64,000 nt of DNA from JBCCTX01 sp964468435 (GTDB lineage: Bacteria; Bacteroidota; Bacteroidia; J057). The stretch's first letter is position 1; the number at the start of each line of letters is the position of its first letter. The notes under the pieces are model-generated. The model had not been told where the DNA came from, searched no databases, and saw only the letters and a program-made list of their open reading frames with translations. This document shows positions 37,901 through 46,097 of this stretch, one piece after another. The stretch lies in the NCBI GenBank assembly GCA_964468435.1, contig CAYXVE010000003.1, positions 62,001 to 126,000 of the forward strand, written 5' to 3'. The position numbers and the translations under genes are program-made.

Positions 37901-38146
37901 GGAATGGTTGAAGCAAGTATCAAACCCCTGCATCTCGATTTTGCCTTTGTCGACATCGATCCCAAAGAGGGCATCACCCGGATTCAGGTACAAGAGCAAA
38001 CCAACCCTTTTGCAGATCAGATTATCATCAAAGCAATACAGAAACCTTATATTAATCTGCTATGGTTGGGAACATTCATCCTTACGGCAGGATTCATGAT
38101 CTCTATCTATCGTAGAGTTCAGGAAAATAATAAGCGGAAGCCATGA
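34997..38146 (+). CDS. ccmF: Cytochrome c haem lyase CcmF with extended C-terminus
   Basis: A 1049-aa inner-membrane protein that attaches haem to apocytochrome c in the periplasm. It has about 15 transmembrane segments. The WWD motif region GGYWNWDPVENSSFVPW (about 388-404) is preserved, with EGQEGSFLLW near 97 and histidines such as VIHPPTLFLGF near 318. Typical CcmF is about 650 aa. Here a further periplasmic region of roughly 330 residues follows before a final transmembrane helix (LLWLGTFILTAGFMI). Similar long CcmF proteins occur in Bacteroidota. Its stop overlaps the lptC start by 4 bases (ATGA). Confidence 0.92.
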   Translation: MENYLGGQVGELFASLAFTGAVIALISFFRADSMDSQEKKSWERLGIGGFSTHILGIFGMIGTLFYLIYTHQYQYHYVWSHSSNELPIEYMISCFWEGQEGSFLLWCFWHAVLGGFIMFSSGAWRNMVMAVIASIELILSSMLLGIYLSPETVENIFFVLAIIPGLYIAYRLYQKRSDLTLKGNYYIAALFVMIATVVLTIRDISGFYGQWSFANTFENFDHAVFSLFVLVIIGFGIYTIHYINRAAKLQKYPLGDILAGVTILAISVVAIMFEPEVWKIGSSPFITLKNALPDAEVFQTDANFIPTNGSGLNPLLQNYWMVIHPPTLFLGFASTAIPFAFVMAGLIKGKYHEWIKSALPWNTFSVMILGIGIIMGGYWAYETLNFGGYWNWDPVENSSFVPWLCGVASLHGMLIYQRKKSYLKLSMILIVSTFLLVLYSTFLTRSGVLGDTSVHTFVDLGLSGQLLVLCFIYFAWVLIAFMLRWNKIPQKPDEGKVWSAEFMLFLGVLIFVFSGLEIMLSTSLPVINKILGTSLAPPVNIQLFYYQWNVWFAIGFGIVSGVGQFLWWRIKHKASIANALYYPFLTAMLAGCVILIFRLFYEMEFAFESTFEKIIAPVADANFFVKAAAYIRFYVISFADELLLFSSLFAVMANGHVLIHMLRKNKKGLKVMGGTVVHMGFGLMLLGMLFSSGYDEVISKNLTPEQLATMPEAERVDNVLLAKNQPRQIRNYLVTYTGVKHAQGPVRDIEILEQWEDGFKVGFKDITNDRFAMALPWTDAFIANSEAKASEAEKIEPVADHTTNRDAASNEVDIDYVEEFLNNNLEVLRPPRINNRKLYGLKFASIEDTTKSFILYPEAEPSGNGDNSIIAHPSRKIYANRDIYVFVSGASADEDTRPQYRYHELQLRVGDTASIGNTLLYLAGIRELSDRPDLQQYQIAAAANIVAFARQDTFFANPIYTIDQENRPGMVEASIKPLHLDFAFVDIDPKEGITRIQVQEQTNPFADQIIIKAIQKPYINLLWLGTFILTAGFMISIYRRVQENNKRKP

Positions 38147-38727
38147 GACTATTTTATGTCTTTAGATGCTTAACAATTGTTTTCGCTGTTATAGGTATGT
38201 TAAGCTTTTCAGCTTGTGAAGAGGAAAGCGAAAAAGTGATTGCTGAATGGAACGAAGACATGATTATGCCTACAGAATCCTTTGGGGTCACTTATTACTT
38301 CTCAGATTCAGCACGTCTACGTGCCCAACTTAATACACCCCATGTGCTGGAAAAGTCTGAAGAGGATGAAGCAGGTACTCCACAAATAGTTCACTATTTC
38401 AATAAAGGAGTAAACATACAATTCTTTAACCCTCAGGGTGTGATAGAAAGTACTGTCAGAGCAGACAGAGGCGTATTTCGAAAAGAACGAGGCTTGGCAG
38501 AACTCAATGAAAATGTTGTAGTAGAAAATATTAAAGGAGAAAGACTCGATACGGAACTTTTATTCTGGGACAAAGAGATAGATTCGGTGTATACGCATCT
38601 TCCCGTAAAGATCACAACCCCAGACCGTATTATTACGGGTAGCAAAGGACTAAGATCGAATACTCATTTTACCGCATATACTATATTTGGGATCCAGGGT
38701 GAAATGGAGATGCAAGAAGAACTTTGA
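38143..38727 (+). CDS. lptC: LPS export ABC transporter periplasmic protein LptC
   Basis: A 194-aa lipoprotein (lipobox FSAC, cysteine near 25) that fits LptC, the bridge that receives lipopolysaccharide from LptB2FG at the inner membrane and hands it to LptA. The signs are the beta-jellyroll with the alternating pattern GVIESTVRADRGVFRKERGLAELNENVVVENIKGERLDTELLFWDK in the middle, and the IITGSKGLRSNTHFTAYTIFG ending. E. coli LptC has a transmembrane anchor, while the lipoprotein form is seen in Bacteroidota. The start overlaps ccmF by 4 bases, so it is co-translated. No other lpt gene is nearby. Confidence 0.82.
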   Translation: MRLFYVFRCLTIVFAVIGMLSFSACEEESEKVIAEWNEDMIMPTESFGVTYYFSDSARLRAQLNTPHVLEKSEEDEAGTPQIVHYFNKGVNIQFFNPQGVIESTVRADRGVFRKERGLAELNENVVVENIKGERLDTELLFWDKEIDSVYTHLPVKITTPDRIITGSKGLRSNTHFTAYTIFGIQGEMEMQEEL

Positions 38728-38756
38728 CGCACCGTAACAAAGTATATTATATTAAT

Positions 38757-38981
38757 ATGCATTATGTGGAATATATATATCTTTCAGCAGCCTTGATGAT
38801 GGTAATATTTGCTATTATTGAATATGATTATTTAGCGGCTAGTACACTTACAGGACTCTTTCTGGCAAGCATCATATGTATATTTATGTACTTTTTTCGA
38901 AAAAAACGTCGAAAAAAACTTGATAAATTCAGAAGAGAAGAAATTGAACAATTGGAAACAGTATTGGAAAGTACGTCTTGA
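38757..38981 (+). CDS. Small membrane protein of unknown function
   Basis: A 74-aa protein from the ATG at 38757, with two hydrophobic segments (YLSAALMMVIFAI and TLTGLFLASIICIFMYFF) and a very basic stretch (RKKRRKKLDKFRREE) that would sit in the cytoplasm, then a short acidic helix. I do not recognise a family. It lies between lptC and a CorC/HlyC-type gene, in the same direction, so it is probably part of that unit. A longer ORF from a TTG at 38724 would overlap lptC by 4 bases. Confidence 0.6.
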   Translation: MHYVEYIYLSAALMMVIFAIIEYDYLAASTLTGLFLASIICIFMYFFRKKRRKKLDKFRREEIEQLETVLESTS

Positions 38982-39072
38982 TTTCCAATTTTATGTATCA
39001 CCTTCCCCATTCTGTTGTGGTAGCATTAAGATATTTTCCCTCGGTTCCACACAGACAATTACCCCATATTAA

Positions 39073-40386
39073 ATGGAATCCTTAAACATATTCATGAGTG
39101 TGAGCATCTTAATCATCATGCTGGTGCTTTCATTTCTTTTTTCAGGGACTGAAATAGCTTTCCTTTCAGCCAACCGACTAAAAATAGAGCTTAGAATAAA
39201 ACAGGGAAGCCGTGCAGCTCGTCTTCTTTCAGCTTTCAACGAACGCAAAGAGGAGATCATTATCGCAATCCTGATTGGTAATAATATTGCACTGGTACTC
39301 TTTACACAGCAATGGGAATATCTGACAGAACCATTTTTAAGCGATCGTCTGGGTATATCCCGGGAAGACCAGACCATCCTCTATACCTTTTTGCAGACCG
39401 TAATCGCTACACTGCTTGTTCTAGTATTCGCAGAATATATTCCCAAGGCTATCTTCAGACAAAACTCCGACAGAGTCGTTTATCCCCTGGCATACGTACT
39501 TAATGTAGTACACAAACTATTGTACATACCTATATTACTGATTAATTATATTTCAAAGGTCATCTTACGGTTTATCTTCCAGGTAAAAACTCATGAGAAA
39601 GTAGTCGAACTGGGCAAAAAAGATCTGGATGCCTATATTATGGAGGTACTGGAGGCGAGTGAAAACCTCCCTGTGGAAGATCTGGACACACATATGCTTA
39701 GTAATGCACTCAGACTCAAGGACACAAAAGCCAAAGAGTGCATGATTCCCCGAACTGAAATACAAGCCATATCAGTGGACAGTACAGTAGAGGAACTCAT
39801 GGAAAAATTCATTGAAACCCAGAAGTCAAAGATTATCGTTTATAAAAAAGATATAGACGAAATCCGGGGCTTTGTGCACTCACATGGCATGTTTAGCAAA
39901 CCTGCTGAGATTAGCGATATACTTCAGTCTGTAATTGTAGTCCCGGAAACTATGCCTGCAAATATACTTTTAGGAGAATTTACCGAAAGTAAACGTAGTG
40001 TCGCACTTGTCGTAGACGAGTTTGGTGGTACTGCCGGAATGATCACGATTGAAGATCTGGTAGAAGAAGTTTTTGGCGAAATTGAAGATGAACACGACGA
40101 CATCGATGAAGAAGTAGAAGAAGATATGATCTGTATCAGGCAAGAAGATGGTTCTTACCTCTTAGGGGCCAGACTGGAGATTGATGATATCAACGACAAT
40201 GATGAAATCGAATTTATTCTTCCTGATGAAGAATATTTTACTACACTTGGCGGATTAATCCTTTATTATAAAGAGGACATCCCCAGACCAGGCCAAGTAA
40301 TAATTATTGGCAATTATCAAATGACTATCGAAAAAGCCACACCCAATAAAATTGTTCTTGTCAGAGTAGAACAAATGGAATCTTAG
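39073..40386 (+). CDS. CNNM/CorC/HlyC-family membrane protein
   Basis: A 437-aa protein with the usual order of this family. A DUF21/CNNM transmembrane domain covers about 1-190 (FLFSGTEIAFLSANRLKIEL near 25, then three more membrane segments). A CBS pair follows (about 210-335), starting MIPRTEIQAISVD and ending ALVVDEFGGTAGMITIEDLVEEVFGEIEDE. The C-terminal CorC/HlyC transporter-associated domain closes the protein (DGSYLLGARLEIDDIN near 355). Members are implicated in magnesium or cobalt export and the name haemolysin is historical. It lies about 90 bases after the small membrane gene. Confidence 0.92.
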   Translation: MESLNIFMSVSILIIMLVLSFLFSGTEIAFLSANRLKIELRIKQGSRAARLLSAFNERKEEIIIAILIGNNIALVLFTQQWEYLTEPFLSDRLGISREDQTILYTFLQTVIATLLVLVFAEYIPKAIFRQNSDRVVYPLAYVLNVVHKLLYIPILLINYISKVILRFIFQVKTHEKVVELGKKDLDAYIMEVLEASENLPVEDLDTHMLSNALRLKDTKAKECMIPRTEIQAISVDSTVEELMEKFIETQKSKIIVYKKDIDEIRGFVHSHGMFSKPAEISDILQSVIVVPETMPANILLGEFTESKRSVALVVDEFGGTAGMITIEDLVEEVFGEIEDEHDDIDEEVEEDMICIRQEDGSYLLGARLEIDDINDNDEIEFILPDEEYFTTLGGLILYYKEDIPRPGQVIIIGNYQMTIEKATPNKIVLVRVEQMES

Positions 40387-40474
40387 CCCATAGATGGTAG
40401 TTCATAAAGAAAGAACAAGTATTTACTACTTAGTCGTGAATTCTACGAACTACCTGCTACAGCTGTTGGCTTCT

Positions 40475-40678
40475 TTACTCTTCTTTCTCGTTAAATTCTT
40501 CATTCAATCCCCATATTGTCAGGAAGGAAATCAAAACACCCATTGTTCCAAGGTATTCACCCCAGATGTTGCGAATTGTCAATAAAGGTAATAATACAAG
40601 GATAAGAACAAGGTACAAACCAGTAACAACTTGCTTTCCCAGATCGAATGGGGAAAAAAGTTTTTTCAACCACTTCAT
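40475..40678 (-). CDS. Small membrane protein of unknown function
   Basis: A 67-aa minus-strand ORF with two strongly hydrophobic segments (VVTGLYLVLILVLLPLLTI and YLGTMGVLISFLTIWGL) separated by a short loop, a basic N-terminus (MKWLKKLFSPFDLGK) and an acidic tail. The positive-inside pattern and sensible composition suggest a real membrane protein rather than a chance frame. It converges with the CorC/HlyC-type gene. I recognise no family. Confidence 0.55.
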   Translation of the reverse strand: MKWLKKLFSPFDLGKQVVTGLYLVLILVLLPLLTIRNIWGEYLGTMGVLISFLTIWGLNEEFNEKEE

Positions 40679-41280
40679 AGATTTAGGTGCGATAGTTAAA
40701 ATAAATAATTGAATGATTGCGGAAAAATTGACTGCTTAAAAGTAAGGAATGACATGGATCTTAAACATTTTTTAAGCGTTGATGTTTATCATCCTTCTTT
40801 TATTTATATTACGCTGTTAGATTTAAATGAGTTGTCCTTTACGTAAGATTTTAATGATTTCAACAATATAAATCTAACAAAGTCCCTTCATTTATTACAT
40901 GAATGCAATAATAAAATTAACCAATCATGAACTATATGATAGTCAAACCACACTAATTAGTAAGCTTATCCTTATTCTTTTGTTTAATATTTCTACATAC
41001 TTCTCAAACAAAAATATCATCTTTAAGCTTAATCCTGTTAAAAAGTATTTTTCCAAAGAAAAGTTGTTTAAACATCAAGCCTTATACTTAGACATGGATG
41101 ATTGAGTGAATAATCTGATAGATCATTTTTCCCGCTCCCCTTAGCCTAACCGTTCCTCCTTCATATGCGATGTGCTATCCTAATAAGCTATGCGGAGGAA
41201 ATATGTATAGCCTATTGATCAATGCTTACATAGAATGTAATGGTCGTTAGGGAGAAATATAGGGGTAATATGGGATAAAA
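40679..41280. other. Long AT-rich intergenic region with inverted repeats
   Basis: This 602-base gap has no gene I trust. It holds an 11-bp perfect inverted repeat (40815-40825 and 40869-40879) and, further right, a second 7-bp one (41153-41159 and 41194-41200). A 68-codon plus-strand ORF at 40899-41105 is AT-driven and rich in N, I, K and L, so I do not call it. Confidence 0.45.
40815..40879. repeat. Inverted repeat forming a long hairpin
   Basis: TGTTAGATTTA at 40815-40825 is exactly complementary to TAAATCTAACA at 40869-40879. Inside, GTTG (40831-40834) can pair with CAAC (40861-40864). The 43-base interior is AT-rich. It may be a structured RNA end or the trace of a small mobile element. 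No transposase or target duplication is visible. Confidence 0.4.
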
Positions 41281-43806
41281 TTATATCTCTTTCCTCAAGA
41301 CCTCCAATGGAGGCTGGTTCAGAATCCCTATTACATTGAGTAATCCAATAAATGTCGTAAGAGCTGTAACAGACAACCACACTAGAAGTGGTATAAAGAA
41401 TTGCGGATCAAATCCTGTATCGAAGTTAAACCTTGCAAGCACCCAGCCAAAGAGTAGGGAAAGCAATATTCCTGTCAGTGCTGCCAGGCTTCCCAGAAAA
41501 ATATATTCCAGCGCGTTGATCCAGAGGATCTGCCTGCGCTGGGCGCCTATAGTGCGTAGTAACACACTCTCCTGAATGCGCTGGTACTTGCTGATAATCA
41601 CAGAGCCGATGAGTACCAAAAGACCTGTAGCAATACTAAACAGCGACATAAACTGTATTACAAAGGCAATCTTATTGAGGATCTGGTCAATCGTACTGAG
41701 GATCAACCCCAGATCAATCACAGAAACCGTAGGATATTGCTTCACGACTGCACGCTGATAGGCAGCAGCTTGCGCCACAGAATCTGCACGTGTCGTAATG
41801 ATATGAAATTGAGGTGCTTGTTCCAGCACACCTTTAGGAAATAGAATCAGAAAATTCATCCGGTCAAATTCCATTTTCCTGATACTGCCAACAACTGTTG
41901 GAATTATAGCTCCCTGTACATTGAATTCAATGCGATCGCCTAGATCTACATTGATCCGGTCGGCAAAACCTTCTTCCAATGAGATATACACAGTATCTTC
42001 GGGATAATTGATGTAAGGCCTCCAATTGCCCTCTAGAATTTCTTCTGATTCAATCAGACTATCCCGGAAAGTCACCCGCAGTTCACTATTAAATACCCAA
42101 CCAGGAATATTGGCAGTAGAATCATTCAGTACCTCCTGCTTGGCACGGCCATCTAGGGCATGTACCCGCATAGTAACAATGGGAATATCCTGCATAACTG
42201 GCATATCAAAATCCATGGTAAGCTGGGCAAGCTCTGCCCGCTGGCTGGTCTGTATATCAAATAGCATAATATTTGGAGAATTATTTCTCCCAGACAGATT
42301 GAGCTGGCTCAGCAAAATACCTTGTACAAAAAACAAGGTTGTAATCATGGCTGTACCCAGTCCGATTGCTATCATGAGGATCAAAGTCTGATTATTGGGA
42401 CGGAAAAGATTGGCAAGACCCTGACGAAGCAGGAAATTCCCCCTGACTGGAAAATACTTCCGGGCCAGCCACATGACTCCACGTGCAGTACCTGCCAGCA
42501 CCAAAAACCCCGTAACAATAGCTCCGGCAAATCCCAATGCTTCCTCCCATGAACGCACCTGATAAAAGGCAAATCCAATTACAAATACTATAATCAGAGC
42601 TCCTACCAGCAATCTGGAAAGGTCAAGACGGGATGTTGTGGCCTCGTAAGCTGCTCTCAAGGTATTTAGTGGCGATATCTTCCGCACTGCCAGGAGCGGT
42701 AATAATGCAAACAATATAGAAATCGTTATTCCAATAATAACCCCCTGTGCCATAGCTCTCCATGAAATTCCTGTACTGGCTTCAAATGGTAGAAATTCAT
42801 TGAGTACCACGGGCAAAAAGACCTGAATCAGACTTCCCAGTAAAGCTCCCAATATGGATCCCACCAGCCCCATAGATGCTACCTGAATCAAAAAGATCAT
42901 AAATGACTGTTGACCAGATGTGCCCAGACAACGAAGTATTGCAACAGTATTTAATTTATCTTTGATGTAGATGTGCACTGCACTTGCTACGCCAAGGCTT
43001 CCCAGCAACAAGGCAATAAAAGCTACCAAGTTGAGAAAGCGGGTCAGGTTTGTAAATGCTTCTCCTATAGATTCCTTCCTGTCTTCCAGGGTTTCTACCT
43101 GAATATTATCCTTGCGAAGTCTGGGCTTGATTGCTTCTGCAAGGGCTTCTATATCCTTATTGTCATCAAAGCGATAATAACGCTTGTATACTACCCGGCT
43201 TCCTTTCCTGATCAAGCCCGTTTCGTCCAAAAGTTCCATCGGCATGTATACCACTGGTGCAAAGGTTGAAGCCAGTCCTGTCCTCCCCGGGGCCTGAAGT
43301 AAATTACCTGCAATCGCCATCGCTGCCTTACCAATTCTCACAGAATCTCCCACTTCTGCATCGTACTGCAACATGGCATTACGGTCTACCAAGGCTTTCG
43401 TATAATCCTGTTGAATCTGGCTCTGGGCTCCTTTAGGCTCAGTCTCAAGTTTACCATAAAATGGATAATCACCTCTCAGTGCACGTACTTCTACCAACCT
43501 GCTATTTTCTGTTTTGGGAAAATATAACATGGAAGCAAAACTGGCTTCATAAGCCTGTCGACCTCCCAGCGAATCAAGAAATGCATTCAATGCCGAATCA
43601 GGTTTGATACGTGTTTCAATTACCATATCTGCCCCCAGCAACTCCCCCGCCTGAGCATCTATATCCTTACGGAGATTGTCACCAAAAGAATTGATTGCTA
43701 CCAGCGCAGCAATACCTACCACAATCGAGGTGATAAACAACAACAACCTTCCTCTGCTTTTCCGGCTATCACGCCATGCCATTTTGGCCAGCCATTTCCA
43801 ATTCAT
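41281..43806 (-). CDS. FtsX/YbbP-type ABC transporter permease
   Basis: An inner-membrane permease of 841 aa (from the ATG at 43806; an upstream ATG at 43836 would give 851 aa). It resembles YbbP and other double FtsX-like permeases. An N-terminal transmembrane segment (LLLFITSIVVGIAALVAI) precedes a periplasmic domain. A first FtsX block lies near 260-400, with the conserved IYIKDKLNTVAILRCLGTSGQQ, and a second near 710-840, with RIQESVLLRTIGAQRRQILWINALEYI. It pairs with the ATPase gene upstream on the same strand and may move or extract lipids or lipoproteins across the envelope. That role is inferred. Confidence 0.88.
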   Translation of the reverse strand: MNWKWLAKMAWRDSRKSRGRLLLFITSIVVGIAALVAINSFGDNLRKDIDAQAGELLGADMVIETRIKPDSALNAFLDSLGGRQAYEASFASMLYFPKTENSRLVEVRALRGDYPFYGKLETEPKGAQSQIQQDYTKALVDRNAMLQYDAEVGDSVRIGKAAMAIAGNLLQAPGRTGLASTFAPVVYMPMELLDETGLIRKGSRVVYKRYYRFDDNKDIEALAEAIKPRLRKDNIQVETLEDRKESIGEAFTNLTRFLNLVAFIALLLGSLGVASAVHIYIKDKLNTVAILRCLGTSGQQSFMIFLIQVASMGLVGSILGALLGSLIQVFLPVVLNEFLPFEASTGISWRAMAQGVIIGITISILFALLPLLAVRKISPLNTLRAAYEATTSRLDLSRLLVGALIIVFVIGFAFYQVRSWEEALGFAGAIVTGFLVLAGTARGVMWLARKYFPVRGNFLLRQGLANLFRPNNQTLILMIAIGLGTAMITTLFFVQGILLSQLNLSGRNNSPNIMLFDIQTSQRAELAQLTMDFDMPVMQDIPIVTMRVHALDGRAKQEVLNDSTANIPGWVFNSELRVTFRDSLIESEEILEGNWRPYINYPEDTVYISLEEGFADRINVDLGDRIEFNVQGAIIPTVVGSIRKMEFDRMNFLILFPKGVLEQAPQFHIITTRADSVAQAAAYQRAVVKQYPTVSVIDLGLILSTIDQILNKIAFVIQFMSLFSIATGLLVLIGSVIISKYQRIQESVLLRTIGAQRRQILWINALEYIFLGSLAALTGILLSLLFGWVLARFNFDTGFDPQFFIPLLVWLSVTALTTFIGLLNVIGILNQPPLEVLRKEI

Positions 43807-43875
43807 TGAGTTAACGATTAATGATTGTGATTGCATTTAGGATCACAGACTATCCTAGAAAAATATGAGATCATG

Positions 43876-44598
43876 TTATACACTGCTCTGATTTTGGTCA
43901 ATCACTTGATGCAAGGGATCTGTAGATTTCTGAGTTTCATCGCTAATCATCTTACCTCCTTTCAGTCGAATGATACGTTGTGTCTTGGACGCCAGTTCCA
44001 TGTCATGAGTTACTAGAACCAGTGTCGTACCTGCTTCACGATTGAGATCAAAAATCAGTTTTTCGACTATATCACTGGTTTCTTCATCCAGATTTCCAGT
44101 GGGTTCATCTGCAAAGAGTATTTTGGGTTGATTGGCAAAAGCCCGGGCCAATGCCACGCGCTGCTGTTCCCCACCGGAAAGCTGTGCGGGATAGTGCTCA
44201 AAACGGTCTCCCAATCCAACACGACCCAGTAGTTCTTTGGCATGCCTGTTAGTATGTGGCAACCCCTGTAGTTCCATCGGTACCATTACATTTTCCAGTG
44301 CATTGAGGGTAGATAGTAACTGAAAATTTTGGAAAATAAACCCTACATATTTATTTCTAACTTCTGCTCGTCCATCTTCGTCCAGGTCGTCTAGCTTGAT
44401 ACCATTTAACATCACACTACCCTGAGTAGCTCTGTCCAAGCCTGCACATAACCCCAGTAAAGTAGTTTTTCCACTTCCTGAAGGACCGACTATAGCCAGT
44501 GTATCTCCGGATTCTACTTTGAAATTGATTTCACTAAGAACGGTGAGCGAACGCTTACCTGACTGGAAAGTTTTATCGAGGTTGATGACTTCTAACAT
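43876..44598 (-). CDS. ABC transporter ATP-binding protein (LolD/YbbA-like)
   Basis: A 240-aa ATPase of the LolD/MacB/YbbA group. Walker A is GPSGSGKTTLLG near 40, the Q-loop region is FIFQNFQLLSTL near 90, the signature is LSGGEQQRVALARA near 145, Walker B is ILFADEPTGNLDEET near 167, and the switch histidine is in VLVTHDMELA. It lies upstream of the FtsX-type permease on the same strand. The gene divergent from it is TesA-like; in E. coli, tesA, ybbA and ybbP are also neighbours, so this arrangement is probably old. Confidence 0.93.
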   Translation of the reverse strand: MLEVINLDKTFQSGKRSLTVLSEINFKVESGDTLAIVGPSGSGKTTLLGLCAGLDRATQGSVMLNGIKLDDLDEDGRAEVRNKYVGFIFQNFQLLSTLNALENVMVPMELQGLPHTNRHAKELLGRVGLGDRFEHYPAQLSGGEQQRVALARAFANQPKILFADEPTGNLDEETSDIVEKLIFDLNREAGTTLVLVTHDMELASKTQRIIRLKGGKMISDETQKSTDPLHQVIDQNQSSV

Positions 44599-44760
44599 AC
44601 TTGTAAATTACAACAAGAATACGTGTATTCTATCTACTTAGATATAATTTGATATATCTGACTATAGACTAACAGTTGAAATCAATTAAGTGTTTTTTAC
44701 TCCCATTGAATCCTCCCATATATCTACATAATCATTATATTTACCTTAAATACACAATAT

Positions 44761-45504
44761 ATGTCTTCCTCTCTGGCAACAGAAGCACTTCACAAGAAAT
44801 TATTTCCGGATTTGCTGCTAACATTTTTTTTCCTTTGGATCGTATTAGTCATGTCTTCCTGTAATCATTCACAAACCACTTCTCAGGATGGGCAATCCGT
44901 AGCGCAAAGTCAGGACACGACCATAGATACTAATCTAAATAACCAGGATAGTATTATTCTTTTTTTGGGAAATAGTCTAACAGCTGGTTATGGAATCGAA
45001 TTGACACAGGCATTTCCAGCTCTGATACAGGAAAAGATAGACTCGCTGGGTTTACCCTATGAAGTACGAAACAGTGGTTTAAGCGGGGAAACTTCTGCAG
45101 GGGGCAATAGTCGTATAGACTTTGTCCTGAATACATTACAACAGCCTCTGGCAGTTTTTGTACTTGAGTTGGGAGCTAATGATGGACTACGTGGTCTGAA
45201 GGTAGAAGAAACCCGGGAAAATCTACAGTTTATCATCGATAAAGTAAGGGATAAATATCCAGCAACAGATATTATACTCTGCGGCATGGAAGCACCTCCC
45301 AATATGGGAGATGAGTTTACTCAGTCTTTCAGAGAGGTTTTTCCCCATCTTGCACGTACCAATGATATCACACTTGTCCCCTTTTTGCTGGAAGATGTAG
45401 CAGGTGAACCAGAGCTCAATCTACCTGATGGTATACATCCTACACCACAGGGGCATGAAATACTTGCTGAAAATGTATGGAAATACCTCAAGGAATTGTT
45501 GTAA
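44761..45504 (+). CDS. tesA: TesA-like GDSL-family esterase, GNSL variant
   Basis: A 247-aa secreted esterase of the SGNH/GDSL family. A long leader with lipobox-like MSSC (cysteine near 34) precedes the catalytic domain. Block I reads FLGNSLTAGYG, with the catalytic serine at residue 72 and asparagine at 71 where GDSL has aspartate. Block III has ELGANDGLRG and block V DGIHPTPQGHEILA, with the catalytic Asp-x-x-His. TesA-type enzymes hydrolyse thioesters, esters and lysophospholipids. The divergent LolD/FtsX-like transporter suggests a lipid-linked role, which is inference. The aspartate-to-asparagine change in block I may not abolish activity. Confidence 0.88.
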   Translation: MSSSLATEALHKKLFPDLLLTFFFLWIVLVMSSCNHSQTTSQDGQSVAQSQDTTIDTNLNNQDSIILFLGNSLTAGYGIELTQAFPALIQEKIDSLGLPYEVRNSGLSGETSAGGNSRIDFVLNTLQQPLAVFVLELGANDGLRGLKVEETRENLQFIIDKVRDKYPATDIILCGMEAPPNMGDEFTQSFREVFPHLARTNDITLVPFLLEDVAGEPELNLPDGIHPTPQGHEILAENVWKYLKELL

Positions 45505-45505
45505 C

Positions 45506-46015
45506 TTATTTCACTCGCTTCAACAAACCCTTAAACTGCGACCAGAACAGTCTTTGGGAAAAAGTCCAGAATCCTCTCATGTATCGCTTTACAAAGCTAT
45601 CGACCTGACAGGTAACTTCAGTACCTCCGCTGGTAAGCGGTTTGAGCCAAAATTGTAATCTGGTTGGCCTGATCCAGCGCTGAGTGATGGCATAGCTTCC
45701 GTAGAGGTACTGCAAATCGCGATAATGGGGTGCATTGATTTCAGTGAGTACTCCCGCAAAATTCAGAAACGGACCATGATGCACATTGAATACGCCTTCT
45801 GCAAAGTCCGCTGTAATGTGTTCAGGATCAGGAGATACAAACTCTACCCGGAAAGGCCAGATTTGTCCTTTCGTGAACGTTTCAGGTGTATTGAGCCATT
45901 CCCACATCCTTTGTTGTGATGCTGGAACTTCAACCGAAAAGGAGAATGTATGCGTTTCAAATCCAGGAGGCTTAACATTTAATGGAATTTGTCGGTAAAT
46001 ACCTGCAGATAACAT
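45506..46015 (-). CDS. SRPBCC-family lipid/ligand-binding-like protein
   Basis: A 169-aa protein with the pattern of an SRPBCC (START/Bet v 1-like) domain: FSFSVEVPASQQRMWEWLNTPETFTKG at the N-terminus, a beta-rich middle and a long C-terminal helix (VKRYMRGFWTFSQRLFWSQFKGLLKRVK). Such proteins bind hydrophobic ligands in a deep cavity. Ligand and role are not readable. It converges with the TesA-like gene (1 base apart) and is divergent from the SpoIIM-family operon. Confidence 0.72.
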   Translation of the reverse strand: MLSAGIYRQIPLNVKPPGFETHTFSFSVEVPASQQRMWEWLNTPETFTKGQIWPFRVEFVSPDPEHITADFAEGVFNVHHGPFLNFAGVLTEINAPHYRDLQYLYGSYAITQRWIRPTRLQFWLKPLTSGGTEVTCQVDSFVKRYMRGFWTFSQRLFWSQFKGLLKRVK

Positions 46016-46026
46016 GTATAGGTCGA

Positions 46027-46057
46027 TTTGTTGATTGATTACATAACCTTATCTTTG
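46027..46057 (+). promoter_or_regulatory. Strong-match promoter of SpoIIM-DUF4129-DUF4350 operon
   Basis: TTTG at 46027-46030, a 19-base spacer and TATCTTTG at 46050-46057 match the Bacteroidetes TTTG-N19-TAnnTTTG consensus at every fixed position. Transcription would begin near 46062, about 35 bases before the ATG at 46098. Confidence 0.7.
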
Positions 46058-46097
46058 GGCAATATGTTGGCATATTTATTATCTTGGTAAAAACAAT

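Noticed and set aside
40899..41105. 68-codon plus-strand ORF in the 600-base gap
   Set aside because: Composition is driven by AT-rich DNA (many N, I, K, L, F), there is no ribosome-site or domain signal, and the preceding inverted repeat explains the region better.
45404..45658. Plus-strand ORF of 84 codons overlapping the TesA-like gene end and the SRPBCC gene
   Set aside because: It lies in shadow frames of two well-supported genes and has no coherent features.
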